A DNA stretch of 64,000 bases from Claveliimonas monacensis (GCF_014982975.1 NZ_JADCKL010000004.1:163793-227792), one strand, 5' to 3'. Counted from the first letter of the stretch, positions 11,512 to 20,162 are shown. Numbers and translations: made by a program. Notes: a model not told the origin generated them from the letters alone.

Positions 11512-12138
11512 TTAATAGATGCGCCAGGACGGGAAGGGCAGATCTACCACCCGGGTGCACACCTGCTCCAGCAGGCTGTCGTCATGGCTCACCACCAGCA
11601 ATCCCAGGGAGCGTCTCTTCGCCTCCGCAAGGAGGAACTGCCAGATCTGGGCCTGGGTCACCAGATCCAGCATGGCAGAGATCTCGTCGCAGAGGAGGAA
11701 CTTTACTCCCGGATGAAGGGCTCTTGCCAGGCAGAACCGCTGCAGTTCCCCGCCGGACAGCTCTGACGGAAACCGCTCCAGCCAGCCCTCTTCTATGTGG
11801 AGTTCCCTTTTCAGTCTCTCCTCCACCTGCCCTGCCTCATCAAGGGTTGTCCCCAGCCGCAAAAGGGGATCCACCACGGTCTCCGGATGCTGCCAGACCA
11901 TCTGCACCGGGCAGGCTCCCCTGTAGGATCCCAGGGGCTTCCCATCCAGAAGGATCTCCCCTTTCACCGGCTTCTCATACCCTGCCAGCAGCCTGCAAAG
12001 GGTCGTCTTGCCCCGCCCGCTGGGAGCCTTCAGTCCCACCCGCTCCCCGGAGGAGACGGACAGGCTGAACTGGTCCAGCACAGGGGCTTTCTTTTTTCCT
12101 TTATAATAGAACGTCACATTTCTTGCTTCCAGCGTCAT
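11512..12138 (-). CDS. ABC transporter ATPase, NikE/OppF type
   Basis: Second ATPase (208 residues) of a peptide/nickel-type importer. Walker A is APSGRGKTT, the signature LSGGELQR and Walker B FLLCDE; the switch region VVSHDD is present. It is shorter than OppF and lacks the C-terminal Cys-rich extension. It overlaps the preceding ATPase gene by four bases (ATGA), the last gene of an eight-gene run from larE. The shared operon with larEBC makes nickel or a nickel-chelate the probable cargo. A longer upstream frame is just overlap with the neighbour. Confidence 0.85.
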   Translation of the reverse strand: MTLEARNVTFYYKGKKKAPVLDQFSLSVSSGERVGLKAPSGRGKTTLCRLLAGYEKPVKGEILLDGKPLGSYRGACPVQMVWQHPETVVDPLLRLGTTLDEAGQVEERLKRELHIEEGWLERFPSELSGGELQRFCLARALHPGVKFLLCDEISAMLDLVTQAQIWQFLLAEAKRRSLGLLVVSHDDSLLEQVCTRVVDLPFPSWRIY

Positions 12139-13097
12139 ACATTTCCCTCCTCCGGATACAGACAGCGCACCAGGCCGCCCCGGATCTGCCGCACAGGAAT
12201 ATGCTCCGTGCTCACGCACGCTTCCTGGCAGGCCTGGCACTGCCCCGCAAAGGGACAGCCAGAAGAAACCGTGCCCGGGTAGGGCTGGCTTCCCTGGATA
12301 GGAGCAAACCCGTGGACAGGCATGGCCCGAAACAAGGCCTTTGTAAAAGGATGGCGGAGCCTCTCCGGATCCTCAAAGTCTGCCGCCAGGGCCTCCTCAA
12401 TGGTCTCCCCGGCGTAGAACACGGCCACCCGGTCCGCAATGGTCAGCGCCAGCCCCAGGTCGTGGGTGATAAAAAGCACCCCTGCTCCGCCCCGGGCCAG
12501 CTCCCGGAAATGTCCCAGGATCCGCCTGGCGGCCCCCACGTCCAGTCCCGGAGTAGGTTCATCCGCAATGATGAGATCCGGCTTATCCATGACAGCGGAG
12601 GCGATCAGCACCCGGCGGGCCATGCCGCCGGAAAGCTCAAAAGGATAAAGCCCTTCCGTCTCCGGCCCCAGACCGTACCGGTCCAGCACCTCCCGGCACC
12701 GCCTTACCGTCTCTTCATCCTTTCTTCCCCGGCAGAGCTGCTCTCCCACCTTCATAAGGGGATCCAGGTAGGTGACGCCCTGGGGGATAAGGGCGATCTG
12801 CCTTCCCCGCAGCTTTTCTGCCCGCTCTTTTGTCAGCGGTTCTCCCCGGTAGAACATCTCGCCTTCCATCCGGCTGTTGTAGGGCAGGATGCCCAGGATC
12901 CCGTGGGCCAGAAGGCTTTTCCCGGAGCCGCTGGCTCCCACCACCGCCACCACTTCCCCGGGGTGTACGCGCAGATCCAGATCCCGGATCACAGGCAGCT
13001 TTCTTCTTCTGATCCCCCGCTCATACCGGGTAAAATAGATGGACACATGCCGGATGTCCAGTATGGTTTCTCTGTTCTTTTCTTTCTCCATCATCAT
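12135..13097 (-). CDS. ABC transporter ATPase, NikD/DppD type
   Basis: 320-residue ATPase with Walker A GASGSGKSL, signature LSGGMARR and Walker B LIIADEPTPGLD, followed by the oligopeptide/nickel ABC C-terminal domain with a Cys cluster (CPFAGQCQACQEAC, about residues 279-292) that in DppD-type proteins binds an Fe-S cluster. It works at the inner face of the membrane with the NikE-like subunit, whose start overlaps this stop. Placement behind larC and two permeases supports metal import, though peptide import cannot be excluded from sequence. Confidence 0.87.
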   Translation of the reverse strand: MMMEKEKNRETILDIRHVSIYFTRYERGIRRRKLPVIRDLDLRVHPGEVVAVVGASGSGKSLLAHGILGILPYNSRMEGEMFYRGEPLTKERAEKLRGRQIALIPQGVTYLDPLMKVGEQLCRGRKDEETVRRCREVLDRYGLGPETEGLYPFELSGGMARRVLIASAVMDKPDLIIADEPTPGLDVGAARRILGHFRELARGGAGVLFITHDLGLALTIADRVAVFYAGETIEEALAADFEDPERLRHPFTKALFRAMPVHGFAPIQGSQPYPGTVSSGCPFAGQCQACQEACVSTEHIPVRQIRGGLVRCLYPEEGNV

Positions 13098-13106
13098 TCC
13101 CCCTGT

Positions 13107-13952
13107 CTACTCATGGACGCTGGACGGGTCCAGCAGATACCGCACCCGCTCTCCCAGCAGGGCGAAAAGCCCCACCACCAGCACAAGGGAGAGTCCCGGA
13201 AAGAGGGCCAGCCACCACCGCCCCGTGGTCAGATACTGCATGCTCTCCGACAGGATCACGCCGATGGCCGGCTGCTCAGAGGACAGCCCGAAGCCCAGGA
13301 ACGTGACGCTGGCCTCGTGAAGGATGGCGTGAGGGAACAGAAGGATCAGCCCGGTGAGAAACTGGGGGAACAGGTGAGGCAGCATATGCCGGCCTGCGAT
13401 CTGCAGTTTTGACACCCCCAGCTTCTCCGCCACAAGGATGTAAGGGGTGTTCCGAAGCTGCAGCACCTCCCCCCGGATCACCCTGGCAAGGGAAGGCCAG
13501 TGGCTTAAGGACACACCTGCCACCACCCCGGCAAATCCACGTCCGCAGGCGATAGAGATCAACATCACAAGAAGGATGTGGGGGATGCCCATGACCAGGT
13601 CAATGCACCAGGATATGACGCTGTCCGCCCGCCTCCCCAGAGTGGCCGCCGCCGTCCCCAGCACCAGGGCCGCCGCCGCGCTGACAGCCGCTGTCAGAAC
13701 ACCGATCCGGATACTTAAGGAGAGACCTGCAATGGTCCTTATAAACATATCCCGGCCCATCCAGTCTGTCCCGAACCAGAATGCCCGCCCCGGAGCCAGG
13801 TTGGTCCTTGTAAAATCTGTCACCGCGGCCTGCTCCTCCAGGAGAACCCCTGCCACCGTGATGCCGGCCAGGATCACCAGGGACACAAGCAGGAAAAGGA
13901 GGGTGCTCTGCCTGCGGTTCAGAAAGAAGCAGCTTCTTGATTTTCCCGTCAT
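13107..13952 (-). CDS. ABC transporter permease, NikC/DppC type
   Basis: 281-residue membrane permease with the N-terminal OppC-like segment and about six helices. The region FWFGTDWMGRDMFIRTIAG is diagnostic of DppC/NikC proteins, and the EAA loop (VRGEVLQLRNTPYILVAEKLGVS) contacts the ATPases. The gene start overlaps the end of the NikB-like gene by four bases. Probable role: half of the translocation channel for nickel or nickel-chelate in the lar operon. Confidence 0.87.
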   Translation of the reverse strand: MTGKSRSCFFLNRRQSTLLFLLVSLVILAGITVAGVLLEEQAAVTDFTRTNLAPGRAFWFGTDWMGRDMFIRTIAGLSLSIRIGVLTAAVSAAAALVLGTAAATLGRRADSVISWCIDLVMGIPHILLVMLISIACGRGFAGVVAGVSLSHWPSLARVIRGEVLQLRNTPYILVAEKLGVSKLQIAGRHMLPHLFPQFLTGLILLFPHAILHEASVTFLGFGLSSEQPAIGVILSESMQYLTTGRWWLALFPGLSLVLVVGLFALLGERVRYLLDPSSVHE

Positions 13953-14938
13953 TTTGCAGCCCTCCTTCGTATCTTGGGATCCACCACGCCGTAGAGAAGA
14001 TCCGCAGCCAGATTTCCCCCGAATACCATGGCGGAGGTGATAAGGGTGATGCTCATCAGCAGGGGAAGATCGCTGCCAAGCCCTGCCGTCACCGCGGCCT
14101 GCCCAAGCCCCGGGTAGGAGAACACCTGCTCCACCAGGACGGAGCCTCCGATGATCTCACTGACAGAACCCGCCTGCAGCGTGATGGCAGGCAGAGCCAC
14201 GCCCCGCAGGCCATGTCTCCACACCACAGACTTCATGGACTCTCCTCTTGCCTTTGCAAAGAGCACATAGTCCGACTCCAGCACGTCGATCATTTTCTCC
14301 CTTGTGTGGAGGGCCATGTTAGCCACTCCTGTGATACTCAATGTCAGCGCCGGCAGGATGGCGTGCTGCAGACGGTCTGCCACAGAGACCATGCCGCTCT
14401 CCATCCCTACCGGCACGGAGAGCCCCACAGGCAGCCATCCCAGCCATACGGAAAACACAAGCAGCAGAAGGATGGCCAGCCAGAAAGCCGGGGTGCTGGA
14501 GATGAGAAGGCACCAGCCCCGGATCAGCTTATCCGGCCACCGTCCCCGGCAGGCACCGGCCGCCATGCCCATCAGAAGCCCCAGCACCCCGGACAGGATC
14601 CAGGCTGTAAGGAGCAGAAGCAGGGAGCTGGAAAGCCGCTGCCAGATCACCGTGGTCACAGGCTGCCGGTAGAGAAGGGAGGTTCCCATATCCCCGTGGA
14701 GCAGATCCGTCAGCCATCCCGCGTATCTCTCCAGAGGAGGCGTGTCCACGCCCCAGTATGCTTCCAGATGCTCCACCTGCTCCTGGCTCATGGTGCCAAG
14801 AGCCACCTGCCCCACATTTGTCTGCAGCGGGTCCAGGGGGGAAGCGCTCATGAGAAGAAATGTGACCACGCTGACGCCCAGAAGAAGAAGCGCCATGCGC
14901 AGTATTTTTTTCGCCGCAAACTGAAGGCGGTGTTTCAA
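13949..14938 (-). CDS. ABC transporter permease, NikB/DppB type (TTG start)
   Basis: 329-residue permease, partner of the NikC-like protein. The start is assigned to TTG at 14938: it gives the normal NikB N-terminus (a basic segment KHRLQFAAKKILR then helix 1), has AAAGGA 9 bases upstream, and lies 5 bases after the stop of the binding-protein gene. A longer open frame to 15133 only overlaps that gene and has no membrane-protein character. The DppB loop PALTLSITGVANMALHTREKMI and the EAA region KARGESMKSVVWRHGLRG are visible. Confidence 0.83.
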   Translation of the reverse strand: MKHRLQFAAKKILRMALLLLGVSVVTFLLMSASPLDPLQTNVGQVALGTMSQEQVEHLEAYWGVDTPPLERYAGWLTDLLHGDMGTSLLYRQPVTTVIWQRLSSSLLLLLTAWILSGVLGLLMGMAAGACRGRWPDKLIRGWCLLISSTPAFWLAILLLLVFSVWLGWLPVGLSVPVGMESGMVSVADRLQHAILPALTLSITGVANMALHTREKMIDVLESDYVLFAKARGESMKSVVWRHGLRGVALPAITLQAGSVSEIIGGSVLVEQVFSYPGLGQAAVTAGLGSDLPLLMSITLITSAMVFGGNLAADLLYGVVDPKIRRRAAK

Positions 14939-14943
14939 GAAAA

Positions 14944-16572
14944 TCAGTCCTTTCCGCTCTGTGACCAGGTCCACTGGTCCACATTGTTGACCACAGACCA
15001 CCCGTGTCCGTGGGGGTGTACTTTCTGCTCTGCCACCTGGAGGCCGTCCCGCACCCAGTAGAGATGGTCGATATTTACCAGCCACACCCAGGGAATGTCC
15101 CCCTCCTGGGTCACCCCGGCAGAGCCGTCCCACTGGGCCTTCTGCCAGAGTTCATAGGAGCTCTCCAGATCCGGGCTTGCCAGCGCCTGGTCCATGTACG
15201 TATCCACCGTCTCGTTGGAGTAGGGAGAGTACTGGGCAGTGCCTGTCCCTTCCATGGTGTGATAGATGTTGTAAAGTTCCATGGGCGTGTGAGCTCCCCA
15301 GCCCCACAGAAGGGGATCCGCCAGTGCCCGGTCGTAGGCTGTATCCCATCCCACGCCCTCGGTGGTGCAGGAAATCCCAAGCTCCTCCATCTGCCCTGCA
15401 AAGTCCGCTGCCAGTGCCTGGCGGACAGAGTCCCCAGTGGAATAGAGCAGATGCAGTTCCGCTTTCTGTCCGTCTTTTTCCCGGACGCCGTCCTCTCCCA
15501 TGGTCCATCCCGCCTGGTCAAGAAGCGCCGCCGCCTCTTCCGGGTCGTACTCCACCTGGGAAGCCTCATTGTACCAGGGAAGCTGGTCACAGACGCTGTA
15601 GGCCGGACTGCCGTAACCGTTCAGCACATGGTCGATCATCTCCTGCCGGTCCACCCCTATGTTGATAGCCCGGCGCACAAGGACGTCCGCTGTAAAATCA
15701 TTTCCCACGGTGCGCCCTTCCTGGTCAGTGGTCGCCCCCGCTGCCGGCAGGTTAAAGCCCCGGTTGTCCACGCTGGCGTAGGAGGCAAGATTGTAGCCCT
15801 CCACCTGCTGGTCCGAGTAGGTGGCGGACGTGTATGCCAGATCCACCTCCCCGGCCTTGGCCGCCAGAAAAGCGGCGTCCTCTTCCATAAAGAGAATGGT
15901 GACACGCTTCATCTTCGGCGCCTCCCCGTAGTAATCCGGATTGGCCTCCAGGATCACCTGCTGCCCTCTGTCCCACTGCTTCAGTATATACCGGCCGGAG
16001 CCGATAGGATTGGAACCGTAGGTGGCGCTGTCGTAGGCGTGCTCCGGCACGATCCCCACCACAGCCATGGTGTAGGGCCAGATGGAAAAAGCCCTGGTCA
16101 TGTGGAAAAGGACGGTGGTGTCATCCACTGCCTCCGCATAGTCCAGCATAGTGAAATCGTTGACCGTGCTTTCCTCTTTCACTGTATTGTATGTAAAGGC
16201 CACATCCTCTGCTGTCAGCGGCTCCCCGTCTGTGAAGGACACGTCGTCCCGGATCTTCACCGTCCAGGTCAGACCGTCTTCGCTGGCCCCGTACTCTGTG
16301 GCCAGGTCGCAGCCAATGGTAAGGTCCGTGTTGGTCACCGTGAGGGTGCTCTGGATCAGAGGCTCATGGACATGCTCTCCCGCTCCCCAGCCGTAAGCCG
16401 GGTCAAAGCCTGCCTCGGGCTCTGATGTAGGCCCCATGGCAACTACCACAGAGGACGTATCCTGCCTGTCGCCGCCCTCCTGCCCGGAGGATGAACTGCC
16501 GCCGCAGCCCGCCAGCAGGCCAGCCCCCAGAGCAACGGTCAAGAGGCCGGAAATCAGCCGTTTCTTCATCAT
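14944..16572 (-). CDS. Nickel/peptide-type solute-binding lipoprotein (SBP family 5)
   Basis: 542-residue extracytoplasmic receptor of the Nik/Opp-type importer. It has a lipoprotein signal ending LLAGCG, then SBP_bac_5 motifs (WTVKIRDDVSFTDGEPLTAEDVAFTYN; later NIGVDRQEMIDHVLNGYGSPA). The C-terminal region contains HPHGHGW, which could contribute to metal binding, though this is only suggestive. It follows larC by 24 bases and precedes two permeases and two ATPases, completing an ABC importer. Nickel as ligand is inferred from the lar genes, not from a known NikA signature. Confidence 0.87.
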   Translation of the reverse strand: MMKKRLISGLLTVALGAGLLAGCGGSSSSGQEGGDRQDTSSVVVAMGPTSEPEAGFDPAYGWGAGEHVHEPLIQSTLTVTNTDLTIGCDLATEYGASEDGLTWTVKIRDDVSFTDGEPLTAEDVAFTYNTVKEESTVNDFTMLDYAEAVDDTTVLFHMTRAFSIWPYTMAVVGIVPEHAYDSATYGSNPIGSGRYILKQWDRGQQVILEANPDYYGEAPKMKRVTILFMEEDAAFLAAKAGEVDLAYTSATYSDQQVEGYNLASYASVDNRGFNLPAAGATTDQEGRTVGNDFTADVLVRRAINIGVDRQEMIDHVLNGYGSPAYSVCDQLPWYNEASQVEYDPEEAAALLDQAGWTMGEDGVREKDGQKAELHLLYSTGDSVRQALAADFAGQMEELGISCTTEGVGWDTAYDRALADPLLWGWGAHTPMELYNIYHTMEGTGTAQYSPYSNETVDTYMDQALASPDLESSYELWQKAQWDGSAGVTQEGDIPWVWLVNIDHLYWVRDGLQVAEQKVHPHGHGWSVVNNVDQWTWSQSGKD

Positions 16573-16596
16573 GTTGTTTTGCCCCTTTCTTTTCCT

Positions 16597-17892
16597 TTAT
16601 TCTTCCCCGCAGTTTCGCAGCGCTTCCCGGTACACCGTCTCGTAGGATACCTGGTGTTCCCTTGCCAGGGCCGCCACATCCTCGTACTCCGGTTTCTGGT
16701 GCAGGATCCCACGGCCCTCCGCCGTCTTTACCCGCACCTGCCCCCACCGGGTTTCCACTGTCTTTACACCGGGCTGCAGAAAATATTTGGTACACCTGCG
16801 GGCTCTGAGTCCGTTGGTGGTAGTCTCTGCCAGAACGCACCGGGCCATCTCTCCCTCTTTTTCCGGCGGGCACAGCACAGTCAGCACATGTCCCGGCCTG
16901 CCCTTTTTCATAGTGCCGGAGATGGTGTAGGCGTCCAGGGCGCCCTCCTCTATCAGCCGCGTACAGGCAAAGGCAAGGGCCTCCGGCGTCATGTCATCGA
17001 TATTGCACACCAGCTCCGTGATCTCCCCGTCGCCTTTTCCTTCTGTACTTTCTGTCTCTCCCAGGAAGACGCGGACGCAGTTGGCCTGCTCAAAGGTCTT
17101 TGTTCCTATACCTACGCCGGGCCGCCCTGTCCTCATCAGCGGCATGGGACCAAAGGATGAGCCGAAAAACTTCAGAAGGGCCGCCCCTGTAGGGGTGCAC
17201 AGTTCCCCCTGCACCTCCCCTCCATAGACCGGGACTCCCTCCAGGATATTGGCCGTGGCCGGAGCCGGCACCGGCATGACGCCGTGGGCACAGCGGACCG
17301 TGCCGCTCCCCACATGCACCGGGGAGACGATGACCTGCTCCGCCCCCAGAAGGTACATGGCATAGCACACCCCTGTCACATCCGCCACAGCGTCCAGGGC
17401 TCCCACTTCATGGAAATGGACGTCCCCCACCGGACAGCCGTGTGCTCTGGCTTCCGCCTCCGCGATCATGTCGTACACCGCGCTGGCATTCTCCTTCACC
17501 CGGGCCGGAAGTTCCAGTCCGCTGATGATCTCCCGGATATGGCCGGGTGTGGCATGATGATGGTGGTGGCTGTGGTCATGCTCGTGATGGTGATCGTGGT
17601 CGTGGTGGTGGTCATGCCCGTGATCATGCTCATGATCGTGAGCATGGTGCTCATGATGGTGGTCATGCTCATGGCCGGGTTCCGTCTCCTCCTCCCCGTC
17701 CACTGTCACCGCCATGTGGGTGCCTGCGATGCCGCAGGTGGATGCGGCCCGGGCCTCCAGATGCACGCCGGGAAGTCCCAGACTGTTCATGGTATCCAGA
17801 AACTGCTGCCTGTCATCCAGCAGTTCATAGAGGGCGGACATGAGCATATCTCCCGCTGCCCCCATCTTACATTCTATATAAAGTGTCTTCAT
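16597..17892 (-). CDS. larC: Nickel-pincer cofactor biosynthesis protein LarC
   Basis: 431-residue CTP-dependent cyclometallase that inserts nickel into the pyridinium dithio-dicarboxylate precursor. It starts MKTLYIECKMGAAGDMLMSA, the family signature, and carries a long His/Asp/Glu-rich insert (about residues 73-118) that likely buffers nickel. The C-terminal domain (ELVCNIDDMTPEALAFA, about 275 on) is in the same frame, unlike Lactobacillus plantarum where larC1/larC2 are joined by ribosomal frameshifting. It overlaps larB by four bases. Confidence 0.95.
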   Translation of the reverse strand: MKTLYIECKMGAAGDMLMSALYELLDDRQQFLDTMNSLGLPGVHLEARAASTCGIAGTHMAVTVDGEEETEPGHEHDHHHEHHAHDHEHDHGHDHHHDHDHHHEHDHSHHHHHATPGHIREIISGLELPARVKENASAVYDMIAEAEARAHGCPVGDVHFHEVGALDAVADVTGVCYAMYLLGAEQVIVSPVHVGSGTVRCAHGVMPVPAPATANILEGVPVYGGEVQGELCTPTGAALLKFFGSSFGPMPLMRTGRPGVGIGTKTFEQANCVRVFLGETESTEGKGDGEITELVCNIDDMTPEALAFACTRLIEEGALDAYTISGTMKKGRPGHVLTVLCPPEKEGEMARCVLAETTTNGLRARRCTKYFLQPGVKTVETRWGQVRVKTAEGRGILHQKPEYEDVAALAREHQVSYETVYREALRNCGEE

Positions 17893-18659
17893 CTTTCTTC
17901 CTCCTTTATCCCTTCCATCTGGTTGATCATGCTGGCCAGGTAGCCTGCTCCAAAGCCGTTGTCAATGTTCACCACACTGCACCCGGAGGCGCAGGAGTTC
18001 AGCATGGACAGAAGGGCCGACAGCCCTCCGAAACTGGCCCCGTACCCCACGCTTGTAGGCACGGCGATGACCGGACAGTCCACAAGTCCCCCGATCACGG
18101 ACGCCAGGGCTCCCTCCATACCTGCCACGGCCACCACGCACCGGGCGCTCATCAGCTCATCCAGACTGGCCAGGAGCCGGTGCAGGCCGGCCACTCCCAC
18201 ATCGTAGAGCCGGATCACCTGGTTGCCCATGGCCTCCGCCGTCAGAGCCGCCTCCTCCGCCACGGCCATGTCGCTTGTGCCTCCGGTAGCTACCACGATC
18301 CGCCCCCGAAGAGGTCTCTCCTCCGGAAAGGCGATGGCAAGCTTCGGGATGGGATGGTACTGCACGGCGACTGCTGCCGCCAGCTCCTCCGCCGCCTCCT
18401 GCCCGATCCGTGTGACAAGGATATTGCGGCAGTTCCTCTCTCCCATGGCTTTCACAATGCCCACGATCTGCTCCGGCGTCTTTCCTGCGCCGTAGATCAC
18501 CTCCGCCGCACCCTGGCGGATGCTGCGGTGAAAATCAATCTTCGCGTAATCCAGATCTGCAAATGGCTCCTCCTTCAAGGACAGGAGGGCGTCCTCCGGG
18601 GTGGTCTGTCCCCGGGCCACGCTCCGCAGAAGCTCCAGTATATCCTGTTTGTTATCCAT
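17889..18659 (-). CDS. larB: Nickel-pincer cofactor biosynthesis protein LarB
   Basis: 256-residue carboxylase/hydrolase of the AIR-carboxylase superfamily. LarB carboxylates nicotinic acid adenine dinucleotide at C5 and cleaves the phosphoanhydride, the first step of nickel-pincer synthesis. The PurE-like core is visible as VVATGGTSDMAVAEEAALTAE and AVPTSVGYGASFGG with the downstream NIDNGFGAGYLAS. It is sandwiched between larE and larC with a 2-base gap and a 4-base overlap, so the three are certainly co-translated. Confidence 0.95.
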   Translation of the reverse strand: MDNKQDILELLRSVARGQTTPEDALLSLKEEPFADLDYAKIDFHRSIRQGAAEVIYGAGKTPEQIVGIVKAMGERNCRNILVTRIGQEAAEELAAAVAVQYHPIPKLAIAFPEERPLRGRIVVATGGTSDMAVAEEAALTAEAMGNQVIRLYDVGVAGLHRLLASLDELMSARCVVAVAGMEGALASVIGGLVDCPVIAVPTSVGYGASFGGLSALLSMLNSCASGCSVVNIDNGFGAGYLASMINQMEGIKEEER

Positions 18660-18661
18660 CT

Positions 18662-19435
18662 CTACCTTCCTCCTTTCACTGACACAGAGGGACTGCGCTG
18701 CTCCAGATCCAGAAGCACGGTCCCAAAAAGCGGTTTCAGCGCCGCCATAACTTCTTCCCTCTTTTCAAACACAAGAGTCATCTGCTCCCCTGTCACCTGG
18801 AGACGGGCCCCGCCTTCTGTAAGCCGCACCCGGAAATCCGAAAAGCCCAGCTCCATAAGGGCCCTCTCCCCCTGCTCTGCCCGAAGAAGAGCCTCCCGGG
18901 TGATCCTTGTCCCGGTGGAAATCCTGGTGGCCAGGCAGGCGTAGGCAGGTTTGTCCCATGTGAAAAGGCCTGCCTCCCGGGAGAAAGCGCGCACCTCCTC
19001 CTTTGTGACGCCGCATTCCCGCAGCGGCGAGCGCACCTTCAGCTCCCGCAGAGCCTGCATGCCGGGCCGGTCCCCCGCATCGTCAGATGCGTTGGTGCCG
19101 TCCAGCAGTACGGTGTAGCCGTCCGCTGCCGCCTGCTCCCGCAGCTTTGTAAAAAGCGCCCTCTTGCAGTAGTAACACCGCCTGGGGCCGTTCTGCGCCG
19201 CCTCAGCCACTCCTAAGATATCCATCTCCACCACTTTCATGGGGACAGAAAGCTGCTCTGCCAGCCGCACCGCGTCCTCCAGTTCAAAGTCCGGCTGAAA
19301 GACCGTCTTTATATAGTAGGTCTGCACATCACATCCATACGTTTTCGCCGCCCAGAGAAGGAACGCCGAGTCGGTTCCACCCGAGAAAGCCAGGGCCGCC
19401 CTGGGCACCTCTCTGAAAAATGTCTCTAAAGTCAT
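18662..19435 (-). CDS. larE: ATP-dependent sacrificial sulfur transferase LarE
   Basis: 257-residue PP-loop enzyme that converts carboxylates of the nickel-pincer precursor to thiocarboxylates. The PP-loop ALAFSGGTDSAFLLWA starts at about residue 14. Cys pair RCYYCKRALF lies near 97-101, and a further Cys in KPAYACLATRIS sits near the position of the sacrificial Cys in known LarE; whether this protein uses a Cys donor or an Fe-S cluster cannot be told by eye. AGGAGAG precedes the ATG. An intrinsic terminator stands 26 bases upstream, suggesting attenuation control. Confidence 0.94.
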   Translation of the reverse strand: MTLETFFREVPRAALAFSGGTDSAFLLWAAKTYGCDVQTYYIKTVFQPDFELEDAVRLAEQLSVPMKVVEMDILGVAEAAQNGPRRCYYCKRALFTKLREQAAADGYTVLLDGTNASDDAGDRPGMQALRELKVRSPLRECGVTKEEVRAFSREAGLFTWDKPAYACLATRISTGTRITREALLRAEQGERALMELGFSDFRVRLTEGGARLQVTGEQMTLVFEKREEVMAALKPLFGTVLLDLEQRSPSVSVKGGR

Positions 19436-19460
19436 ATCATCTCTCCTGTCTTCTTACACC

Positions 19461-19501
19461 AAAAAGAAAAAGGCACCTGCCCCCTTCTGAGTGCAGATAC
19501 C
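19461..19501 (-). terminator. Intrinsic terminator or attenuator upstream of larE
   Basis: On the minus strand GGTATCTGC (19493-19501) pairs with GCAGGTGCC (19472-19480) through nine pairs including two G-U, then a CTTTTTCTTTTT run. It lies between the DUF3842 gene and larE, so it either ends a short transcript or gates the lar-nik operon. Confidence 0.75.
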
Positions 19502-19628
19502 TTCCTGGTATCTATTCATTTCATCAAACATACATATCCCACGACGCCTGCACGCTGTCCGGAGCGTTCTCTGGCTGTACGCTTTGCGGCTTCTGCCGCC
19601 ATGCCCCGGCTTCCTGCCGGATGTCATC
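19502..19628 (-). other. Structured leader with three successive hairpins before larE (candidate cis-regulatory RNA)
   Basis: Between the DUF3842 stop and the larE terminator the minus strand can form three adjacent hairpins: CCGGC/GCCGG (19606-19620), GCGGC/GCCGC with an AGAA loop (19586-19599), and AGCGT/ACGCT (19563-19583). A GGACAG and a GCAGGC string follow. Structure plus a terminator plus a nickel operon downstream suggests a metal- or cofactor-responsive leader. The order of motifs does not match the NiCo riboswitch as I know it. A short open frame of 28 codons also runs through it, so coding cannot be excluded. Confidence 0.35.
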
Positions 19629-19631
19629 TGT

Positions 19632-20039
19632 CTATTTCATAAAATCAGCCAGCGCCTCCACCGCGCTCTCCACTTTTTTTGTCATGGGAAGATCGGCTAT
19701 GCCTACCACGATATTGTCACACATGTTCACCGGGATCAGGATCCGCCCTGCCTGGCTCTGCCCGACGGCTGCTGCCATCCGGGGTGTGATCTCTCCCAGC
19801 ATGGAGTCCGCGATCACAATGCCCACAGGCCCCATGATCACATCCGCCTTCCGGCAGGCAACCTCCACAGAGTTTTCTCCCGTGGCCGCCATATCTGCGC
19901 CGGCTTTCAGCATGGCGCCTGTAGCGGCGCTGTTGGTTCCCACTGCAAGCACTTCCACATCCGGATATCCGGCCTTCACAGCCGCCACAAGCTGCCGTCC
20001 AAGGCCACCGCCCTGTCCGTCTATCACGAGAACCTTCAT
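19632..20039 (-). CDS. DUF3842 family protein
   Basis: 135-residue conserved protein of unknown function. It opens with MKVLVIDGQGGGLGRQLVAAV, a dinucleotide-binding-like glycine motif, and contains ATGAMLKAGADMAATGENSV and GPVGIVIADSMLGEITPRMA. GGAGG precedes the ATG by 7 bases. It is the first gene of the larE-larB-larC-nik run, separated from larE by a structured region with a terminator, so a role linked to nickel or its cofactor is possible but unproven. No membrane segment or signal is seen. Confidence 0.8.
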   Translation of the reverse strand: MKVLVIDGQGGGLGRQLVAAVKAGYPDVEVLAVGTNSAATGAMLKAGADMAATGENSVEVACRKADVIMGPVGIVIADSMLGEITPRMAAAVGQSQAGRILIPVNMCDNIVVGIADLPMTKKVESAVEALADFMK

Positions 20040-20066
20040 GCTTTCACCTCCGCATTTTTTCTTTCT

Positions 20067-20097
20067 ATAGTTTATTAGAAACTATTTCCACTGTCAA
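20067..20097 (-). promoter_or_regulatory. Promoter of the DUF3842-lar-nik operon with inverted repeat over the -10 box
   Basis: Minus-strand TTGACA (20092-20097) and TAAACT (20069-20074) are 17 bases apart. An inverted repeat ATAGTTT-N5-AAACTAT (20067-20085) covers the -10 box, a good position for a repressor. A nickel-sensing regulator would make sense but none is encoded nearby. Confidence 0.65.
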
Positions 20098-20162
20098 GAA
20101 AGTTTGTTTCCTTTACAGTTTACCGCCGGATCCCGGCCATGGCAAATACCTGTTGCGTATAG

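Noticed and set aside
17540..17700. Short tandem repeats resembling a CRISPR or satellite
   Set aside because: The repeats are codon repeats (His, Asp, Glu) encoding the metal-binding insert of LarC, in frame throughout.
19502..19628. NiCo riboswitch upstream of larE
   Set aside because: GGACAG and GCAGGC strings and hairpins are there, but their order and the outer helix do not match the aptamer as I know it; kept only as an unnamed structured leader.
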